From Zonotrichia leucophrys gambelii (Eukaryota; Chordata; Aves; Passeriformes; Passerellidae), in assembly GCF_028769735.1 (NCBI RefSeq), contig NC_088176.1, positions 18,909,501 to 18,973,500 on the forward strand: a stretch of DNA of 64,000 bases. Direction: 5' to 3'. The notes below the pieces were generated by a model, which was given only the letters and a program-made list of their open reading frames with translations, had not been told where the DNA came from and did not search any database. The position numbers and the translations under genes were made by a program. Below, in pieces: positions 60,157-64,000 of this stretch. Position 1 is the first letter of the stretch. The number at the start of each line of letters is the position of its first letter.

Positions 60157-60165
60157 ATGCTCTGA
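60157..60165 (+). other. Minimal upstream ORF in PAX2 leader
   Basis: ATG CTC TGA, a second two-codon upstream ORF. The -3 base is G, so initiation is plausible. It is followed 12 bases later by the longer upstream ORF at 60178. Confidence 0.45.
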
Positions 60166-60177
60166 GCCCTCCCAGCC

Positions 60178-60234
60178 ATGACACCCACCTGCCCCCCGGC
60201 GCCGCCAGTCCCTCGCTCCCACGGACTCTGCTGA
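60178..60234 (+). other. 18-codon upstream ORF in PAX2 leader
   Basis: The frame from ATG at 60178 runs 18 codons to TGA at 60232-60234 and is proline-rich (MTPTCPPAPPVPRSHGLC). The start has G at -3 (agccATGa), a better context than the PAX2 ATG itself. It closes well before 60467 and does not overlap the main frame. Whether it is translated is unknown. Confidence 0.45.
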
Positions 60235-60344
60235 CTCCCCCAAGGCCGGCGCAGCCCTCCCGCCCCCCGGAAAGTACTTCGCTGCCCGCTCTGCCGGGCC
60301 GGGGGCCCAGCGCATCCCGCCGCTCCCCTCCTCTCCTCGTGTGC

Positions 60345-60345
60345 T

Positions 60346-60377
<32 letters not shown>

Positions 60378-60398
60378 TCATTTTTTTTCTCCCCTAAG
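60345..60398 (+). promoter_or_regulatory. T-rich TTTTG tract ending in a splice-acceptor-like site
   Basis: About 50 bases of T-rich sequence, including five TTTTG units, run into ttttctcccctaag with AG at 60397-60398. This has the form of a polypyrimidine tract plus 3' splice acceptor, 68 bases before the PAX2 ATG. It could be a leader acceptor used with an upstream non-coding exon, or just low-complexity leader sequence. Confidence 0.35.
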
Positions 60399-60466
60399 TC
60401 TTGAAGTTGAGTTTTAGAGGCGACACGGCGGCTTCAGCCGATTTCTTCCCCTTCCTTTGCCTCCCC

Positions 60467-60509
60467 ATGGATATGCACTGCAAAGCAGACCCCTTCTCAG
60501 CAATGCACC
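60467..60509 (+). CDS. PAX2: PAX2 coding exon 1 (partial gene)
   Basis: This is the first coding exon of the paired-box transcription factor PAX2, a nuclear DNA-binding regulator of kidney, optic, otic and midbrain-hindbrain development. It encodes MDMHCKADPFSAMH plus the first base of codon 15. That peptide is the characteristic PAX2 N-terminus; in the family the next residues open the paired domain, which is encoded from exon 2 and is outside the window. The exon ends at cacc followed by gtgagt at 60510-60515, a consensus donor, giving a phase-1 intron. The start is the first ATG of the PAX2 frame: position -3 is C and +4 is G. A second in-frame ATG at codon 3 has G at -3, so neither start context is ideal. 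An open frame continues past the donor to 60904, but that is intron read-through without PAX similarity. The peptide and donor are seen directly; the name follows from the known family sequence. Confidence 0.95.
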
Positions 60510-61239
60510 GTGAGTACTGGAGCCCGGCTCCTTCCGCTGCTGTCCCTTTCTCATCCTTTCATTCCTCCTTCCCCAGCCATCCTTCCTCACCTGATCCTCC
60601 TCCAGGTCCACCTTTTCACCCTGGCCGATGCCGGGCTCAGAGAGGCGTTCAGGAGGCAGGACGGAGGCTGCCGGCCCGAGCAGCAGAGCAAGGATGCCGG
60701 GCAGCCCCGAGCCGAGGGGAGCAGAGCTCCGTGCCGGCAGCGGGCCGGGGGCCAGCACCCCCAGTCCGAGGGCAGGGGTCTGAGCGCTGCTGTGCCTGCG
60801 CTGCGTGCCCTGAGTGCGTCAGGGAAAGCCCCCTCCGAACCGGAGCTATGCTCCGCAAAATACACTTTCCCCATCGCCCCTCAGACAACAAGAGTTTATT
60901 CTGACTCACTCGTGCCAGCCCCCGGGACGGGCCCTTTCCCTGTCCGTGCCCAGCCGGGCCGGGACTCCCCGCAACGCTCCGCGGCTTTAACCCCCCAGAT
61001 TTCCCCGCGATGCGATGCTCTTTGCTTTGATTTTGGATTTCGGTGGCAGACAGGGAAGACGCCAGTTTCGAATTAATGGCGGGTTAGTCGGTGCCTGTTC
61101 TGTGAGTCGTTTTCGTTGGGCGAAAGGTTGGACTGCGGGAAAAAATAGGACAATTGTATGGCAGGGAGATGAAATGGCTTTGGAGGCTCCCAAGAAGTCA
61201 CGATCCCTCCTAGTTTATTTACCAGATACCCGGTGTGAA

Positions 61240-61500
61240 TTTTAAATACATTCCTGCTACAGAGGAAAGGGCATTCGTGCTACATTTTCAATTTTAAAAG
61301 CCTTTCTTAAGAGGGGGACTAAGGAACGTGAAAAGCCTCTTTTACCAGGGAATGTAACAAGGAATTTCCAGTGATTTTAATTAAACCGCAGAAGAGACAA
61401 TAATTCCGAGATTTAAATTGAAGAAGAAAAAATACAAACAGAAAACCGAGATTGAGAGTATGTTGAGTCAGGAAATGAATAATTAAGAGCAATTTGTAAC
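61240..61500. promoter_or_regulatory. Candidate intronic non-coding element
   Basis: AT-rich, non-repetitive sequence with attttcaattttaaaagcc, gtgattttaattaaacc and gaaatgaataattaag, giving several TAAT/ATTA homeodomain cores. Proposed as an intron-1 regulatory element by composition only. Confidence 0.25.
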
Positions 61501-61739
61501 TTTTGACACCGAAACTTTTGAGGACACGCCCTGCCCGCTGCATAAAACACAAATCGAAAAGATAGAAAATGGAAATGCTTGAACTTTAAAAAAATCCCGA
61601 TTTTGCCTTGAGAAGGAAGGTGCAGAAATACAAACCTAAGATTAAATCCCCAAGCGCGGATGTAGGTAATTGCCTTTCTGTTTCCTAATAACTGATTTCC
61701 AGAATACATTGCTTAAAATGTGAGGTTTGATTTCCAAAG

Positions 61740-61960
61740 AGCTTTAACAGCAAACACCCCGTGCTTTAGACATTATTTTTAGTTTTCAGCGGTGCGATCT
61801 GTTTCCAGACGTGATGTCAGTAATTCCAGCTCCAGTACGATCCGAAACATGTCAGCAGACCAAAGAGGCATTTCACTGTCGCTGATTTTTTAAAAACTCC
61901 AGGGAGATTCCCGACCAATTTTTGGCTTCCGACTAGGGGAAAAGAACACCAAATCTAAAC
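61740..61960. promoter_or_regulatory. Candidate intronic non-coding element
   Basis: Unique sequence of balanced composition in intron 1. It holds the motif gtgatgtcagtaattccag and a stretch around 61861-61930 that shows no repeat character. Conservation would have to be tested. Confidence 0.2.
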
Positions 61961-62209
61961 AAAACAATAAGACCCCATCAACATTTGATTCGTTTCCTAA
62001 AGTGTATTTCAAGAGCTACAGACCTGGATATTATTAAGCAATTTAAGGAGATGCGGGCACAGGCTCTGACATACAGACAGCACACACGATCGGTACGACA
62101 GCGGCACGACTGAGCCTGTGCACACACAGATGCCGGCACTCACATGCAGATAAATACACGTAAATATCTGACTGCTCTGATAGAAAGAATCTTAGAAAAC
62201 CACGGGGCA

Positions 62210-62420
62210 GAACAAAACAAACTCGTGTGAAAAATATCCGGACTGCAATAATTTGAATTATTAATTTTTAATCTTTTTGCATCTGTTGCCCTTTAATACT
62301 TTGTAATGCGAGTTATAATAGGTGCTTTGAATTATTTATCGTGGAGTTGCCGAAGAAATTGCTATCTTGTAACTTTAGAGGCAACATGTGCAGAAGGGGT
62401 TCTGAACAAATGGAGGAATA
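62210..62420. promoter_or_regulatory. Candidate intronic non-coding element, homeodomain-rich
   Basis: Strongly AT-rich block with gaattattaatttttaatc, a TTTGCAT half-octamer (tttttgcatctg) and gaattattta. The density of TAAT cores in unique sequence is the highest seen in intron 1. Confidence 0.35.
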
Positions 62421-63899
62421 ACACAACAATATATACCCGCGGGTTTCAGTGGAAGAAGATAAATATCCCCCGTCCCCTCTGAAACCCCAAATATGTTTTT
62501 AAAAAGACTAACAAAAGAATGCAAAACATAACCCCGGTTCAGCGGGAAACGACGGGGAAGCCAGCGGGCGCCCCGGCCGGTGGGGCTGGGAGGGGATGTG
62601 TGAAGGTGTTACTGAAGGGGTGGGGGAGATGGGAAAAACTCTATTTGTACGAAAGGACTTGGATCGATCGTAGGGCAATGAGAGTTTCCACTAAGTTCAG
62701 AGCCAATAAGTCAGTGTCAGAAGCAGGAGAGAAAAAAAACACAACGAAAATACAAACAGATCATTTTTCAGCAAACTGCAAAACGAACTAAGATCTCTTG
62801 GAGAGGAAAATACTGGAGGTTAGGGTTGTGTGAAAGGAAAGCTTTAATACAGAGTGCACTGCACAGCTATATCAGCTGGATATTCCGCTGCTCAGGTAGC
62901 AGCGCCAGCGAAGCTGTGCCGCCTGCGAGCGGGCATCTCCCCATGCCCTGGCAACGGCGAGCTGCTCTCGGCTCGAACGTACACGTCTGATTCACGACCA
63001 ACTGTCTTATTGCGTCCCAAAAGGAGATATTTCCCTTAATCCCCGCCACTCCGTTTATCGTGTCCACTCTTAGCAGGTGCATACTTTTTTTTTTTTTCCC
63101 CCAAGTTATTTCTAGAAATGGAGAAAGACAGATCGGGGGAAAAAAAAGCCATCCTAGCAATGCTATCTGAGCGCGAGCAGGTTTTTGCCTGAAAAGGGGG
63201 GAACAGAAGAAAACGGAGAATTTAAATTCTCCATGAATTAGATTTGTACGGTGGGGAAAAAAAACCAAAAAAAACAACAAACCCAAACCCGAAACAGTAC
63301 GGGTCTGTTATTTTTTTTTCTGGATTTTTTTTTTTTCTGTAAAGATCGAAAGCTAATGAGAGAGAAAGTCTGCCTGTAAAGGAACACCAGCTGTGGGACT
63401 CAAAATATTTTTTCTCTCTCTCTCCCTCCCTCCATTTTTTCCTTTTCTCTCTTTCTCTGTGAGTCCTTTCAACTCGCATCCCAAAATAACGGGATAGGAC
63501 TGCTTGCATGGGGGACATGCCGCGGGGTGAGGGAGGGCGGAGTTCGCAAGGAACTGTAATTGACAACGTGATAGAAAATCCTGGAAAGAAAATGAGAGAA
63601 AAAGCCCAGGAGTAAAGAGAAAGGGGAGTGCGGCAGAGTCCGCCCGGAGCCTCTGAGAGGTCGAGCTCTGGAGTTTGGGAGTACATCTCGGCTCTGCTCT
63701 GTTTCTATGTTCGGCCCATCACAATGGCCCTGAGAATCCACCGCTCCGGCATCCCGATCGGGACCGCAGGACGAGAGCGGCTCGGGGAGGGAGGGCGGCG
63801 TGCGGGAAGGTGGAGAACAATCTTCCTCCGTCTCGGGAAAATTCATTCTGCCTTCCCTTTCCATCTTTGCAGCATTCCTCCTCTCCTTCCTTTATCTAT

Positions 63900-63911
63900 C
63901 TATCTTTCTTT

Positions 63912-63999
<88 letters not shown>

Positions 64000-64000
64000 T
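63900..64000 (+). repeat. CTTT microsatellite, truncated by window edge
   Basis: A nearly pure (CTTT)n tract follows short TATC units and continues to the last base. Its true length is unknown. Such tracts are prone to length change and to assembly collapse. Confidence 0.95.

Larger units (their letters stand above)
59530..60345 (+). promoter_or_regulatory. PAX2: PAX2 promoter CpG island and 5' leader
   Basis: A dense CpG island runs up to the PAX2 start region. No TATA box is evident. Within the GC-rich DNA, positions 59770-59830 form a less GC-rich island of unique sequence, which may be a conserved part of the leader. A pyrimidine-rich TCTCC repeat sits at 59707-59747 and could lie near the transcription start. 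PAX2 transcripts are known to have a long 5' untranslated region, so transcription probably begins several hundred bases upstream of 60467, but the exact start cannot be read from the sequence. CpG-island promoters of this kind are typically bivalent Polycomb targets in developmental genes; that is inference here. Confidence 0.75.
60510..64000 (+). other. PAX2: PAX2 intron 1, 5' part
   Basis: The intron begins with GTGAGT at 60510 and runs off the window. The first 480 bases are still CpG-rich. After about 61000 the sequence becomes AT-rich and largely unique, with the candidate elements listed separately. Short T and A runs occur at 63085-63098 and 63245-63340. A CT-rich stretch at 63410-63465 and the CTTT microsatellite close the window. 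No second exon or coding similarity was seen. Confidence 0.85.

Noticed and set aside
59433..60188. 251-residue frame antisense to the PAX2 promoter
   Set aside because: It is a CpG-island frame with compositional bias and no recognisable domain. An antisense transcript is possible but not shown.
60401..60904. 167-residue frame containing the PAX2 start
   Set aside because: Real PAX2 coding stops at the donor at 60510. The remainder is intron read-through with no paired-domain similarity.
1..64000. CRISPR arrays, bacterial operons, phage or toxin systems
   Set aside because: Nothing of the kind is present. The splice donor, CpG islands, CR1 fragments and PAX2 exon show a vertebrate genome.

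Overview
The window looks like a vertebrate, most likely avian, developmental-gene locus. It holds no bacterial-style gene array and no open reading frame that reads as a complete protein. The bird call rests on the low interspersed-repeat content, the few recognisable repeats being CR1-type LINE fragments (19.0 kb, 27.5 kb, 30.8 kb), and the short, very GC-rich CpG islands. The species cannot be named from the sequence.

The one gene recognised with confidence is PAX2, on the + strand. Its first coding exon starts at 60467 and encodes the PAX2 N-terminus (MDMHCKADPFSAMH). It ends at a GTGAGT splice donor at 60510, one base into codon 15, just before the paired domain begins in exon 2. Exon 2 and the rest of the gene lie beyond the window. 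PAX2 is a paired-box transcription factor of kidney, eye, ear and midbrain-hindbrain development. The window therefore holds about 60 kb of upstream DNA, the promoter and 5' leader, exon 1 and about 3.5 kb of intron 1.

Layout. Positions 1-36.8 kb: ordinary AT-leaning intergenic DNA with no supported gene, a few old repeats (MIR-like, CR1, tRNA-like), poly-A tracts, and isolated blocks that look like conserved non-coding elements (about 3.0, 6.6-7.2, 17.4, 22.3, 24.1-25.0 kb). From 36.8 to 59.5 kb the texture changes. CpG-island patches (37.1, 38.9, 42.1-42.5, 43.2-44.0, 45.8, 48.5-48.9, 51.1-51.3, 54.2-54.6, 57.7-58.6 kb) alternate with AT-rich blocks dense in homeodomain-type TAAT cores. This is the usual look of a Polycomb-regulated developmental promoter region. 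Long purine or pyrimidine microsatellites break it up (53.1-53.5 kb AGGAA/AAGG; 57.07-57.37 kb CCTTC; 63.9-64.0 kb CTTT, cut by the window edge). From 59.5 to 60.5 kb: promoter CpG island, leader with three short upstream ORFs and a splice-acceptor-like tract, then exon 1. From 60.5 to 64.0 kb: intron 1 with further AT-rich candidate elements.

The candidate regulatory blocks are proposed from base composition, low repetitiveness and motif content only; conservation could not be tested here. No new biological system was found. The observations most worth following are the upstream element array, the leader architecture, a candidate spliced exon at 48.2 kb, and the mirror pair of long purine/pyrimidine tracts flanking the proximal upstream region.
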